Source: Sphagnum compactum
Taxonomy: Eukaryota; Bryophyta; Sphagnopsida; Sphagnales
Length of the DNA: 64,000 nt
Direction of reading: 5' to 3'
NCBI GenBank assembly: GCA_965153455.1
Contig: OZ234502.1
Span: 6,913,495 to 6,977,494, forward strand
Shown here one piece after another: positions 50,001 to 63,880 of this stretch. A model generated the notes under the pieces. It searched no databases. It was not told where the DNA came from and saw only the letters and a program-made list of their open reading frames with translations. The position numbers were made by a program, and so were the translations under genes. Within the stretch, counting starts at the first letter, position 1. Every line of letters starts with the position of its first letter.

Positions 50001-52878
50001 TTGACTGACCGTGTTTTCAGGGTGTCTTTTGATCTGATTCTGTGCTTGTTAGCATGGATAGTGATGGTGCTCTCAGATTACAAGGTGGGAAACAGACAAC
50101 CAGTTTTGATTCTCTTTTTTTTGGAAACACAGATACTGGTTTATTCAGGTCAACTGCAAGAAGCCGAAATTTTGCAGAGAAAGATTTTGCACATTTTAGA
50201 ACTTTTACAGGTAAGTGTTTTTTCATTTTTTTGACTCTTAATTGAACCTACTTTCTGAGCTACCAAGCCGATTGCAGTATTGAATAATGTGAGCAATGAT
50301 TATAGCTGATACTATTGGCTTCTGCAAACAATTTGTTATGTATGCTGATGAATCCAAGCAACATAAATATGTATAGTGGATTGTCTCTGGGTTTGAGGTA
50401 GGGTCCAGATAGCCTTAGTACAATCATGGCTGTTGACAATTTAGCAACAACACTCCAAGCACTTCGGAGGCTTGATGAAGCAGAGGAGCTCTTTGATCGG
50501 TCTGATTTCGTTGTGTCCTTTCATTCTTAAATATTTTTTCTGCCCCTTACTCAGATCAAGTTGCAATTGCATTGACCTACTGACTCGCTTGACAGCAATG
50601 TTGCAGTAACCTCCTTGCCTGCTTGGATGTCAACTCGCAAGGAAACAATCAGGATTACCTTTAAAGCCTGTACCTTGAGAAAGCATTGGATTATAGATTA
50701 TACTCTTTTTCCTGTTCAACCATGGCAGTTGAAAGATAAAACACTATACTGGGGTTTAAGGCTTGTGGGTACTTTTCTGCAATATGCAGATGTCTACAAG
50801 TTCGACTGAAGGCACTTTCACCCTCGCACATTCTGGTATGAGCATCCTCCAATGTCTTCAAGAGTATTGTCTTTTTAACTGTCATGTACAGAAGATTTTA
50901 GAATGCAGATAAATCCTGTGAGTCACTTGGGAAACAAATGTTTTATGACATGTAAGCACTTTGTGAGCTGCAATCTGTTAGAATCTAGGTTGCAAGATAT
51001 CGAGACACCATAATATAGTATATGCAGCACTAACTTATGGTCCTGGTTTGGAATGGAGCTGTAAAATCTTGTTGTTGATCTCAGGCCTGATTGCTAACAA
51101 TGCATGGTACACTACAGGTCGGTTCAACACTGTACAAGAGAGCACTGGTTACATCACAGCGTGCTGATGGCATTATGGAGAAGGGGCTTGCGGGAAAAGC
51201 AGAAGCCGTGGCAGATTATGAAACAGCACAGGAGATGCTCCGTCAATCAATCAGGTGTGGTTGGTTAATCATTTTGTTTTTAGTCAACGTTTTGGTGGAG
51301 ATCAGAAGAACTTCTTGGAAAGGGACTCAATTGCTTTACACAGGATTCTTGGGCTTGATCACCAGGGGTTTCACCTTCTGTAAATACATATCCAGTGTGG
51401 GTTTATGAATTTCAGGGATGAGATGGGGACAGAATTGCAGAGCAAAGGTGGGAGGAAGCCTTGGATACAGTAGTCATTGCTGATGCAGCTGCAACAGCTA
51501 ACTTGAGCACAGCAGCTAACATTGGACCAAAAGTCCTTTCAGCTCTCACTCCCCCTCTCTTGGCCCTTGTGAGTTTTCTTGTTTCTTTTTCATAATTGAC
51601 AATAGCAGAGCTGAAAATTGTTTCAGTGTCCAAAGTAATCCATTTATCTAGCAAGAGTCCCACTTCTGGATGCAGCCCTCAATTAGGACGGTGATACCTT
51701 ACTGTTCCTTCTCTTCCCCTCACCACCCAACAACCCTCCCCAACCCCAAACCACCCACAAATGAAATCCCTTGCAGAGGAATGAGATAAGTGGCACCAGA
51801 ATGAAAGGCAACAAATTCAAAGTTAGAAACTCCCAGAAAAGTTTGACAAATTCCTAATTCAGAGGCTTGGGAGTGCCATGGAGGTGGCAGGTGCGAGCTC
51901 TGAATGCCCTGGCTGTTGTGGAGATACGACAAGCAGAGCTTGCAGACACTCATGCAGTCAGTACCTCAACTTTTTATCAGTGGTTTTTTGCAAGAGTCTC
52001 TCTAGAGCGAGTACTGAAACAACCCTTATAAACAGACACCATGCAGCCTTAAAAATGTCTCAAGAATGCTGAAAGCTCTGACCTGGTTTTCCAACAGTAA
52101 AAGTACAAAACAAGACTGTCATATGTACAGAATTTCTCAACGACTGTTTCTGGAGTTGATGTTGACCTGTAGCATGTGATTTCTCATTGGGGGCTAAAAG
52201 AAAACTGAACTGTTTTGTTGATAGGGTGTGGAGGAAGGCAAAAGAGAAGCGGAACGGGTTTTACGGCACTGTTTGTTTCTGCTTGATAAGGTACCCACTA
52301 CTTGGAACAGTCAGTAAAACTGGGTAACAAATAGGTTTAGTGTCATGCATTTTTGCCATGCAATGGTTCAGAATAGTGCCAGTCTGCATTGATTTGGTAC
52401 TTATAAGCACATATGCACAGTGGGTCCTCAAACACATTATGCCCTTTTGTTCTGAAGATATGGCTTTGGTGCTCAGTGATTGTTTGATACTTGCTATCAA
52501 CAGTAGGTATAACAAAGCTGAGCTTCTCCACATCCACGTGCAATATCTGAAACCCTTTGAAAGCCCATCAAAGAAAAAGATCCCACTTCCATACAAGAGG
52601 TTTTTTGAAACTGTCAACAAATGAGGGTAATGAATAGGTGGGTTACATTGTGGCAGCCTCCAGGAGTTGTGGAAGAGCTCATCAACATTCCTGAAATCCA
52701 AAGAGAACTTTTTGCTTGCCTACAACATTTGGCTGCACTTCTTACACAGAACCAAGGCCAGGGGAAGAGTACAAGCAATTCAGGGGCAGCTCATGAAGCT
52801 GCTCTTCTTCTAAGCAGAGCTGAGACTGTTAAGGCAAAGTATCTCACCCCAAAAACTTCATCTTTACCAAATGCATAA
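47027..52878 (+). CDS. Kinesin-light-chain-like TPR protein, probably organelle-targeted
   Basis: Seventeen exons: 47027-47186, 47347-47439, 47739-47980, 48204-48308, 48467-48567, 48754-48832, 49273-49338, 49537-49605, 49845-49901, 50133-50210, 50402-50499, 50790-50835, 51118-51254, 51433-51568, 51891-51956, 52225-52290, 52657-52878. They sum to 1821 nt, 606 residues plus TAA, with every phase matching. Residues 1-84 are basic and Ser/Ala/Met-rich, like a plastid or mitochondrial presequence; 88-150 is a Gln/Pro/Ser-rich linker. From about 150 to 470 there are tandem kinesin-light-chain-type tetratricopeptide repeats: GRLDEAEKYFVRAVEEAKKG, LHNLASTYLQQYKFEEARSC, TMFHLASVLQLQGNISDAEH, ILVYSGQLQEAEILQRKI, VDNLATTLQALRRLDEAEEL. 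Residues 470-606 are helical and unrecognised. TPRs bind partner proteins; the partner is unknown. Plant relatives exist as uncharacterised single TPR genes. Confidence 0.9.
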
Positions 52879-53860
52879 AACAAGTGAATGTTGGCTTAAA
52901 TTGTTTGGTGGGTCCTGGCCAAATGTTCAATTGGAGGGTTTCAGTTTTCCACCGTTTTTTCTGTTACTGTTGGGTACGAGCAATGTCCTTTATACAGCCC
53001 AAGAAAACACGCAGCCAAGGAATTTACCTCTCTATGGCCAGCTGTAAACCTTCAAACAAATGATGGGAAGTGATAGCAACAATTTTTCTCAGCAGATCTA
53101 GATGATGGAGAGGTAACCAGCGTTGCATCACAGGAAAATTCAATCAGATTTTGCTTGGTAGAAAAGACATCTAATTGTCCCCAATCTCTCACATTATTTC
53201 ATTTTGCCAGTGTGACAGAAAATGGTTGCAAAAATTATTGATGACTTCTAATTTGCTTACAATCAGTGGAAATTGCATTTCCAGAAGTAGCTGGTCATCG
53301 GGCAGCTTGAGCTGCAAGCTTCCCCAAACCAATTAGCTTAGAAAACTTACACCTCACCTGCAGAAGTCAAGGCACAGGCACCAAAGCATAGCTCGGCGTT
53401 TTGGGGAGGCTTAGTTGGCAGCCAAGTCACTTGTGTTGTTGGGTTTGCGGCACCCAACAAGATATTTGAAAAAAATTTGTTTGAAATTTTTGAGGTATTC
53501 AACAAATTTATTGCCAAAGTGTATATGACGGGTGTATAGGTTGAAGACTTATGATTATCAACCACATAACCAACAGATTAATCAATAAACTATAAATTCA
53601 AATACTATTTGAACATAGACCAATCCTTAATCAACTTGGAAACAAATGTACGGGGGCTTCCTTAGATTAAAAAACTCACAAGTTATGGGATGGATTTTGA
53701 TTTCAAGGCATAATTTCATAATGTTTGCATGTTATCCATTGACACATCATTTGATTCTTTGTTGAACTCACATCACTTCTTGTAATAATCTAAACACATC
53801 TCTCTTGTAATAGAGTATGGTTAATTTTTGTGGCGTGTCATATCTATGTTTCATTTGTTC
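52879..53860. other. 3' region of the TPR gene and spacer
   Basis: Should contain the TPR gene's 3' untranslated region. I see nothing else that I can support. Confidence 0.5.
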
Positions 53861-55500
53861 TCATTTTTTTTTCAGTCGTGCTTCAAATTTGACATAGCCT
53901 TCCTCCCCCATCAATAAATTGGGTTGACATATCCAATATTGATGCTTCTTCATGCACATCTTTAGGGCCCATGAGGTTTGAGCAAGCATGTTGATTTTTG
54001 CTAGGGATGTGACATAAGCTTCCATCACAAAGATGCATAAGAAGGCAAATGCATGCCAACCTAGCACCATTTCCTCATTTATCTTGTCATGCCACCAACC
54101 ACCTCTTGTACCATTTTGTTGGCTTGTGCTTGGATCTAGACTCAACCCGCCTACATTTCAATTGACAAGAGATGCACAATGCACCACTTGAAAATCATAC
54201 TTTTGCAACATGAGTGTGCATGATGAAAACTTTCCTACCAACTTTTCCAATTCCATCAACCATTTCATTGGTTGTTGATTTATAATAAAGGTGAAAAGTT
54301 TGCAATATAAATAATCTTCAAAATGAACTATAGCCCATATTGTAACAAGGCATTCCCGTTCATAAAAGCTCATGGATTTTGATTCAACATTGGTATGTAA
54401 TAGCTAATATATGCCATTACAAACTCTCTTCCCTCATCATCCACTTGTGTGAGCATTGTTCCAACACCCCACATACTTCAATCCATATGCATTCAGGATG
54501 ACTACCCTGTAATGGGTCACCTCAAGATGAATGTAGAATTCAAATAAGCTTGAGAAGCTTTTAGAATGTATACTTCTTTTTACATTTCCATTGGCATGCC
54601 TAATCCACCTTTGTCAATTTGGTGAATCTTGACAATGACATTAACTTTGTTGAGAGACTATAGATAATAGTTTGTCAACCCCATGAAATCTTGACTTAGC
54701 TAAAGTTTGTAAGGCACGGGATGCGCATCCATCAAGTTGTTTGTTAAACCCCTAGGCCTCCAAGATATATCATGCGGCCAATATATTCAATCTAATCAAT
54801 AGGAAAAACTTGTAGTTTTTGGGATGTAACTTCAATCCATGTGTTTTTGAAGTCTTCAAATACCTTTTGGAGATGTTTTTCATGCTCCTCCATCATAACA
54901 ACAAATATGATGATATTATCTATGTTATATTGAGCAAAATCCAAACCAGGGTAAAATAACCCATTACTTTATGAAATTCTACAAGGGCACTTTGAACAAC
55001 CCAAAAGGTGAGAATCATTATCATTGATACATTCCATCTTTTCCATGTTCATCAATTCCCCAAAATGTTGTCTTTTGTTTATCTACCTCCATGACAAGTA
55101 ATTTGTGATAGCCCAATCTCAAGTCAAGAATGTTAAACACCTTAGCACATCCAACGGCATCAAATATTTCATTTATTATTGACATGGCATATTTATTGGA
55201 CTTAATTTGATCATTCACAAGTTGACAATCCCCACTTTATTCATCTTTTTGTCCAATTGCTAAAAGGCAGCTTTCTTAATAAGTATCACTATAATTGCAA
55301 CATATTCTCCTACACATACACCTCTACCAACCCAAATTCCCACAACTTTTGAAACTTTCAATGGATCAAAGATCACTCCAAGTCACCATATCTATAAGGC
55401 TTTCAAAATACATGTGTATCACTGGCCGATTCAATATGAATTTCATGGCCTTTAATGCCCCCAAATCCTTTCAGACTAAAAGAAAAATCATCCTTGTAAA
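53861..55500 (-). pseudogene. Ty3/gypsy retrotransposon polymerase relic
   Basis: Decayed pol gene on the minus strand. From right to left: GGIKGHEIHIESASDTHVF with KPYRY (the linker before reverse transcriptase), a reverse transcriptase piece INEIFDAVGCAKVFNILDLR with GYHKLLV and KTTFWGIDEHGKD, further fragments with VFEDF, then RNase H pieces YERECLVTIWAIVHFEDYLY, TFIINQQPMKWLMELEKL and YDFQVVHCASLVN, and a tail LDPSTSQQNGTRGGWWHDKI typical of the region before integrase. Many stops and frame changes show it is dead. The catalytic YxDD segment, integrase and LTRs were not identified within this stretch. Confidence 0.85.
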
Positions 55501-57000
55501 TTCATAAGAATTGTCAGATCCTCATATGGAGGATATTGCATTTTTCATATGATTTTTAGCCATGGTATTAATGTAGAAATTTATAATCTTTTTTTTGACA
55601 AATTTTTAATCAATAGTTGACAATTAGTTTTCCAGGAATCATGTTGTAATGAATGGAATATTTTACATAATGAATTGAATTGGCTTAGTCTCATTCACAA
55701 TTTCTTAATGTTTACCAAACAATAAATTTCCTTTTAAAATGGACAAAACCAATCTACTAACATTGACATTGGATCAGGACCGTTCATCTATTGCAAACTA
55801 TTGTTTAAGATGTAGTTGGATGAACATGTGAGAGGAATTTCTCCTTTTTTGTTTGGGAATTGATTATTCTACCTTTCAATTTTATATTCCATAATTTGCT
55901 TCAGAAAGGGACATGGATCTAATGAGTATTATGGCATTTGAAAAGGTGGGATGGACAAGGGTTGAATGTAGTTGATTTCACCAATGAAGACTTGGCAAAA
56001 GACCCGATTTACATGTGTATTCCAAATGGTGTGGTTACAAAGTTCTATCATGTCATTTTTCTCATCTCTATCTTCTTGTTGCAAAGTTCATAGATCCTTG
56101 TCACAATGAAAGCCATCTCCTAAGATGTAGGGGGGGGTGGGAATGAAGAGCATAGCTTCTCGCCTTTTTCACCTTTTCTCCTCCATAGCTATTCAGGGGC
56201 TACTTAAATATGTTATATTAATAATTATAGGCTCAATTTGGCCCAAGAAGTTGTCAAGGGCGAGTTTTAGGCGATGATGATTTTTCGGGCTTTGGCTTTG
56301 TAGTGTAAAAGCTAGTGTACAAATGTCTTTGATAAGTTCAAGTTTCAATTGCCAATGTCATGTGTTGCAAACAATAGATACGGTGACCCACATACTTTAG
56401 TCATCATCATCTAATCACATTTGTCATCCAAAAGAGGTTAACTTTAATGAGATTAGATCATAAGACATATATTGAACACTTCCTCCTCTTGACCCAAGCA
56501 AGGTGACTTCCAAAAAAAACACAATAAGCATATTTTGAGTCAACTTGTTATCTTCTTTGTGACCAAATGCAAGTTAGAACTTAGACTTTAGAGGATTACA
56601 ACTTGTTATCTTCTTTGTGACCAAATGCAAGTTAGAACTTAGACTTTAGAGGATTACAACTTCTATCCCTCCCCTAATCCTACTTGTAATAGTAGTGCAA
56701 CACCTCAAATATGTGGCAAACTTTTAGAGTACATTCGGGTGCACATGGTATCTGCACCAAAAGTACAGAAGAACAATATATGTACATCTTCAGAAATGCT
56801 AATTTTTTAGTACTTTTTGTTCAGTTAGAAACTAGAAACCCTTTTATACATCAATCTATTTTGAAAAGTCCAAAGGTTTGTTTTAGTGAAAAAGCAAAAG
56901 GCATGCAAAAATGACCTTTGGGTTAACAGCACCTACACTAATACCATGGTAAGAATGCTGAATTATTTTTTGGGTTGCTTCTAAACATTACAAATATCCC
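55501..57000. other. Spacer without a gene; includes a perfect tandem duplication
   Basis: No supported frame. The only clear structure is the 58-bp duplication at 56542-56657. Confidence 0.55.
56542..56657. repeat. Perfect 58-bp tandem duplication
   Basis: Copy one is 56542-56599 and copy two 56600-56657, starting AACTTGTTATC and ending GAGGATTAC. I see no difference between the copies, so the duplication is recent or is an assembly effect. Confidence 0.92.
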
Positions 57001-58624
57001 ATCCTGGGTCTAGTTGTAAAGTCACCTTGTGTTTGGGCCCTAGTTTGACCCTTTTAATATCCCTGTTTCATCCCCAATCTGACAGTAGCCAGAACGTGGG
57101 ATGAAATTGGCTATCGGTTAATGAACTCGGGGTATCAATTCACAAAGAGTTGCAGGATTTTGTTATGACAAGAATTGATTTAGTGAAGAATATGGGCAGC
57201 AAGCAGCAGGTAAGGCAAAATCCAAAACTGGGGGTGAAACTCCTGTGAGGACCAAATTAGGTGAGACAACCGGTTTGAAAATTGCCCCTTTTTTCTTCAT
57301 GTGTGTTGTTTTCATCCTGACTTTCAATTGTATCCTCAGTTTCACCAAAACTGGGGCCTAGTAGCCCCCGCCCAGTTTGGGATATTGTTAGAGATAACTC
57401 TAACATATTTCAAAATAGATAGATTATAAAAACAAGACATATTATATGGAAAAATAAAGAGTGTCCATGTGCAAGGCAAACCCTAAACCTTAAACCCTAA
57501 ACCCTTGACAGGGGCAAAGAAGCTCTTGTTTGCAATGCCACAGGGCTTCAGTGCCAAGTCTTCTCTGTGTGTGTGTGTGTGTCTCTCTCTCTCTCACACA
57601 CACACACACAAACCAAGTACTCAAAAGGGGGTAGGCTTTTGCAGAATGGATGTACACATAAAGCTCCAAACTGAGGGGATTAAAAACCGAAAAAGCTTCA
57701 CAATTAGCATGTGACCGTTGTCACCCTTTGGCCACCCACTGATCTGCCATAAATTCAAAGGTACACTGATGAAAGATTTTCCTACTTGGCCATTACTGTT
57801 TGTTCACGAAAACAAAAAAAAACTATTGATCTCCTCTGATGCAATGTCTGTCTGTGCATGATTCATGGGTCGAGCGAGTTATGTGCATGTAATTAGCAAA
57901 AAAGCTCCAGTTGTGTGTGAGATGTGTAGTTGTGGCAGGTAGTGTGGTGAATTGATGACAGTAGTGTCGCCAGGAAACACCTTTTATCTTTTTGTGCCTA
58001 AAGGTATCACACCACCTTCCCCAATTTGGATGTATGTACTGGTGGGCTTGGCTCATGCCCAAATGCTATTGCAGTCTGTGTGTGGCAACTACCGAAATCT
58101 TCAGCATTAGAAAACAAAAAACACAAGCGAAGTAAGTAGTAAGTACGCTGTGGGTGGCAGGTTCTTGACACCTACTTATCTGCTACAGACCAGTGTTGTG
58201 TGGTTGAAGTGTGAGTGTTGTCCAGTTCTTGGTTTGAAAAGGATCTTGACACTGCAATGCCATTCCCTTCTACTCATGGCATTGTGGCATTGTCCCTTCC
58301 CCTGTTTTTAAACAGTTGTGAGCGGCATTGATTCTTTAAGGTAAAGGTGAAATGAATATGAAACTTTATTTTGGTGTCCTGACCAGTGTTGGGCGGTTCT
58401 TTGATTTTGCTTGTAACCTCCTGTTTTGGGTCTTTTCAGGAAAAAAATTCAAAGAACTCTTTGGTTTCATGAAAGAGCAGGCAAAGAGCTAGCATTTCAG
58501 GATTAGGGTTTTTTTTTTTGGGGGGGGGGGAGAACCACAACAAAATGTCAGAATCTGTGTTGTGATTTTTTGAGAACCATCGATGGGAGATCCATATACC
58601 CAACCCTTACCCATTGATTCTTTC

Positions 58625-58658
<34 letters not shown>

Positions 58659-59700
58659 GGACAACACTTGTTTGACTCTTCATGAGGACAGAGAAGATTC
58701 ACGCTTCCAATTCATAACATATTAAATTTCATAAAAGTGTCTGGTCACCCCAGTGGTCACCACATTTTGCCTTGGCATTGCCTCTTTGTCCTTTGGTTTT
58801 GGATTAATTGACAAAACTTGCTCCACTTTGTGTTGGGGCTACAGATTGCTGGGCAGATGCCTGCATGTGCAATGTTGATGTATCCTGATTGTCCAAGCCC
58901 AATTGTTCATTTTCTGCTTTCTTTAGAGCAAAGGGTCTTTGGTTTTCTGGTTTCAAAAAAGAACAAGTGAGCAGCAGAGACATCACATGGCGGCTGATTG
59001 TCCCTTGTTCTTTGTGAGCAAAGTTTCTCTGTCAAACTGTTGCATGCAATAGGTGTGCGAGTCATGTCATGAGACAGAATATGTGTCAACAACACTCATG
59101 AAAAGCAGAGGAGAGAAAAAGAAGAGAAAGAGAACCCAGAAAAATGTATGTGCCAACACTCAACAATGAGTTTGGAATGTACTTATTTGATCTATTGAAT
59201 AATAATTCCATGGCAAGGGATCGTGATGGACAGACAGAAGAGAGGGGAAAGCTGGCAATGGCAATGGCTTCCTCCTCCTCCTCATGATTCAGGGATGTGG
59301 TTTGATAATGAAAAACTAGTGGAAACAGACATGGTGAGTACTTCACAAAATTCTGACCATATCTCTTCCTCATTTCTCATTTTGATTACACGACTTTTGT
59401 CAGGATCCAAAAGCCTCTTGGTGAAGTGGAACTTAATGGGTACATCTGAGGCTCATAATTTGAAATGTTCTGCTCCTGTTCTGTTCTAACAAATGGATCA
59501 TTCCATTCGACAACTAGAGTGAACCAGCACCCACCAATGCACCAGTTGACCGTTCTGTTCATAGGATGGGCTGCTTTTCTTCATCGGGCTCCTGACCCTG
59601 CATTAACCAACATTGTACCCCAGTCAACGTTTTTTGGCTGTTGAGCTTCGACCTTTCTTTTCGGTCTTTTTCCCAAAACCTGACCTCCATACTTCCCTCC
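57001..59700. other. Moderately GC-rich spacer with microsatellites, no gene recognised
   Basis: Contains a telomere-like CCCTAAA run at about 57480-57503, a compound (GT)n(CT)n(CA)n tract at 57566-57611, a poly-T/poly-G junction at 58509-58530 and (GA)n at 58628-58656. The composition is closer to that of the genic regions than its surroundings, so an unrecognised transcript is possible. The frames at 57823-58062, 59086-59373 and 59223-59489 show no family motif. Confidence 0.5.
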
Positions 59701-60005
59701 CACCTAGCTACCCTATTGACCTAGTTGCCCTATTGACCTAGCTTCTTTCCTACTTACATATATACCTACCCAGCCGCCTACCTACCTATCTTCTTAGTTA
59801 CTTGTTTATCCGCCCACTATCTATCTACCTTTGTACCTACCTACCTATCCATCTACCTACTTACTTACATACCTATTTACCCACTCACTTATCTACCTAT
59901 CTTTGTACTTACCTACCTTCTTAGCTACCTACCCACTTATCTACCAACTTATCTACCTACCTACCCGCTTCCCCACCTACCTACTTGTCTACCTACCCAC
60001 CACTT
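59695..60005. repeat. Cryptic CTAC/ACCT tetranucleotide field
   Basis: About 300 bp built mainly from CTAC, CTAT and CTTAC steps, with few perfect runs longer than three units. It produces a meaningless Tyr/Leu/Pro/Thr-rich plus-strand frame at 59831-60034. Confidence 0.85.
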
Positions 60006-63000
60006 ACACATTGTCAATGTCAGACAATGTGTAATTTACAAAATATGAAAGTATTGCATTGAACATACGACAACCATTCTAATCATATTTGAGCCCCTGA
60101 CAACAATAAATGCTTACCAAATGTGAGTATTGCAATTGTAGTCAACTTTACAACATCAATTTTATGACTCCGCCTCCACTTTGGGCTATTTAATGCATAG
60201 TGTACTTAATTTTATTGACCTAATTTAATTAAGCCATGAACAATAGATTTAGCAATTTGATATCTTTATTTTAACGATGTATTTAAACAATATGGTTGAC
60301 ATTTATAATTTTTTTTCCTAACAAATAATTATGACTTTTACACCTTTCATATTATTGAAATCAACCCTAGATTTGATTTTGGAAGGAAATTTTCATTTAG
60401 ACGTATACAAAGTAAGGCGCACACATTTTATCTCTTTTGAAGGTGAGTGGAAAAAATCTCAACTTGGATAGACTACACAAAAAAATAAGAAAGATACATC
60501 CTTTTCCACTCTTTTTTTCCATTTAATTACCTTAAAAATCTAGGAATAACACTTACACTCATTAATTTATTTCCATTTTATTAGATTTAAAAAGTATGGC
60601 ATAATTATTATTTTTTAAAAATTCATTTGTATGTATATGTAAAGTTGTTAGAGTTTATGGCATGTAACATTAAGATTATTTAAGGTTTTTCATATTATTT
60701 TTTTAATTAATTAGTTATAAAATGTAAAGCATAATTAACTATTATTAAAAAAAAGTTCATTTTGATGTGTTTGTATAGTTGTTAGCATTTATGGCATCTA
60801 CCATATTTATTTCAAGTTTTGAATATTATTTATTTGGGTTAATTAGCTTTAAACTCTAGGGCTAATTCATCCATTTATTATTAAATTCTATTTTATTAGC
60901 TTTAAAGTTTAAAACATAATTAATTATTATAAACTCTTTTGTTTTGCATTGTTATATGTTTGTAGAATTATTAAGGTTGAAAGCATCTACCATTAAGATT
61001 ATTTAAGGCTTTGAGTTCAAAGGTTTAATGAATGTGTGTTGATTTATTTAAGGTTGTGTTTTTAAGTTGGGCTAAGACTTTTTTAATTATGACATCATCC
61101 TTTAACATCAATAATATGATTTTCTTTTTTAATCATTTTCCTTACTGTTTTTGTTGTTTATTGAAGGTGAAGAAGGGATGATTGACATTGGTGACATTAT
61201 GACTACAAATGACAATTAAGTTCCTATGGATGATGTCGAAGGATTCAATGAGGATTCAAGTTCAAACGTACTTTAGCTCATTTGGGTCTAAAAATGCAAG
61301 GGATCATTGAAGAATTCGAGCAAAGAAGGGTATCATTTTTTTACCATGCCACCTCACACATGAGAATTGTGACATCAAATATTTGGAACATTCACCTCAC
61401 AAAGCCAAATGAATCATTGCACGAAGGATTGGAGCTCCAACATGTGGAAGATGGTTCTAGGAATTCAATTAAACGATTGAAAGATCAACATGAAATGATG
61501 CTTGAGCACGTAAATGTACAAAATAAAAGATATCATGAATAGATGTCCCATTCATTTGATAATAAAGATCATTTTGGTTGATGAGATTTACGAGTTAACA
61601 GTCAGTATGGCATTATAGTTGTTTACATTATGGCCAAATCTACTCTACATCATGTCCTTTGGTATTTCCATCAATGCCAATATGCCATACAAGTTAAAGT
61701 TGATTGTGAATGATGCAACCAAGTGTTGCAATGCGCAACAAAAAAAATGATGATATAATGCACACCTAATGTGGGTATTGCATGTTTGATCATCCAATGT
61801 TTAATGAAGGTAAAAACCCCACATGTAGGTATTGCACATTGATTCCAAATCCACAATTCACTTTTTTTAAAAGGCTTCTACAAATATTGCAAGGTCTACC
61901 ATTCACATTGAAAGAACTTCTAAACCATTATGGGTCTTATTTGTAGGGCATTTATGGTCTACCCTAGGATGTAGGTATTGTGTTATTTGAATGGTTTTGT
62001 ATGATGCAATACATACACATGGGCCACACCTATGAAAACTACCTGGTTTTAGTTAAAGGTGATCGGTGACGATCCAATTCGACAATGTAATACCTATAGC
62101 AACTTTAAACCACAATGTTTAAAATGGTTTGAGGTTCCCAAAATCAACACCAATTTTCATGACCCACATCTGGATATTGTAACAAAATAATGGTTTTTTC
62201 TTTATGCAACACTTGCACATGGGTGCCAACGAAAATGACTCGATTCTTGTTCATGGTTTGTTAGTTGAAGACATAATTCCAAAGTGCAATATTCACATCC
62301 CCTCAAATTGGTCTTCAGAAGGATGGTAAAACCCCAATAAACCAACACTAGTTATTTTGTGACTCATATGCAAATATTGCAAATTTTTGTGGTCCATATG
62401 TGGCTATTGCATATTTTCTTTTACATCATGAAGATTTTACAAAACATTATGTACGTATGGCCTAAAAACCTTATGTTTTAGCAATGCATATAAAAGCAAT
62501 AAAAGATGGACCTTTTAAGCCCAAGACAAAAATGTTTATCAAAAATCAAAATTATTTTACACATATCTAGATGTCATAAGGGATGATGTTCTCAAATGCA
62601 AACCATAGCCTCAATGTACATGATAGGTGGATGGAAATTGTTGAGTCTACAAAACTATGTAAAAAATGTCCATTACACACAATCCTATTTGCACCTTAAT
62701 CCCCATTGGGGAGAGAACCTTTTTTATGGGTACCCAAGAAAACCTAAACTAGACAAAAGAAATAAAAATAAAAATAGGTGGGTATGAAGGCATACCATCC
62801 ATGGACACTATGAAAAAATCTTGTCCACCAAAACCACATTACCTTGCAATCAGAGCTCCAAAAAAATTAATACAACTACATTATAATTAGAGCATGGAAA
62901 TACAAGTAATTAATAAATAAAATTACACCTCAGAAAATCAAGGAGTTATACTATAATTGCAACTTAGTTGCAAATGAGACACTTATATGGTGTAATGTAC

Positions 63001-63880
63001 ACATCATACATACGGATGTAGTCAATCATGTTTGACTTTTTGGGCAAATTGCATTTTATTTACATGTGGCAACTACTTTACAATTATTGTAAATGTAACA
63101 CCCAATCAACAATTATGTTGCAACTAATGTATAACTTCGACACATATGATCATGTCGTGTAGTTATGTTTTCACCCCTATTAAATCTAACACTTACAATT
63201 AGTTGTCAATTATGATTCCCATTGATACAACTAATTATGTAACTATGTTGTCAGTATGTTACCACTAAAAAAAATAAAAAATCCACGATTTTGAAACTAT
63301 TGTTCAATTTTTAATAGGTTTATAAGTAAACAAATTCATATTCAATAATGATTTTTTTCAATAAACTATCAATCATTACATAGTCATTGACATTTAAAAG
63401 TTACTTGAATTAATCAATCTAATTTATATTATTATTATTATTATTATTTATTTATTAATTAAAACACTTAATTTAAAATTCAAATTATTAATTATTAATT
63501 AATTGAATTCAAATAATCAATTATCTGAATTGGAATAATTAATTCAAATGACTATTTCAGATAATTAATTGACATATGTAATTATAAAATATTTATTTAT
63601 TTAGTTGTTACGGTTTTAAAATTAAAAATAAACACAAAGAATGTGGGAAACCTTATTTTAGTTGCAATTCAATTTGCAATTAATGTGCAACTAAAAGATT
63701 TAACCGTAAGTTTTCGTCATTGAATTTCATTTCACAAATTATATAAAAAGGTGTTTTTCATGTGTGTTCACATTAAGATACATGTGTCAATTCGAGATGA
63801 GTTCAAAAAAGCTTATTTCTAAAGATAAAACATAAAATAAAATATTTAATATTACATGGCTACTATTTTACGTTCCTACT
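60006..63880. other. AT-rich region with degenerate motif field, no gene seen
   Basis: The frame at 61282-61542 (86 codons, with LELQHVEDGSRNSIKRLKDQ) is the only mildly protein-like piece; I do not recognise it, and it may be a transposon relic. Between about 61770 and 62420 a GTAGGTATTGCA-like motif recurs. (ATT)n lies at about 63427-63450. Confidence 0.5.

Noticed and set aside
59831-60034. Tyr/Leu/Pro/Thr-rich open frame
   Set aside because: Direct translation of the CTAC tetranucleotide field.
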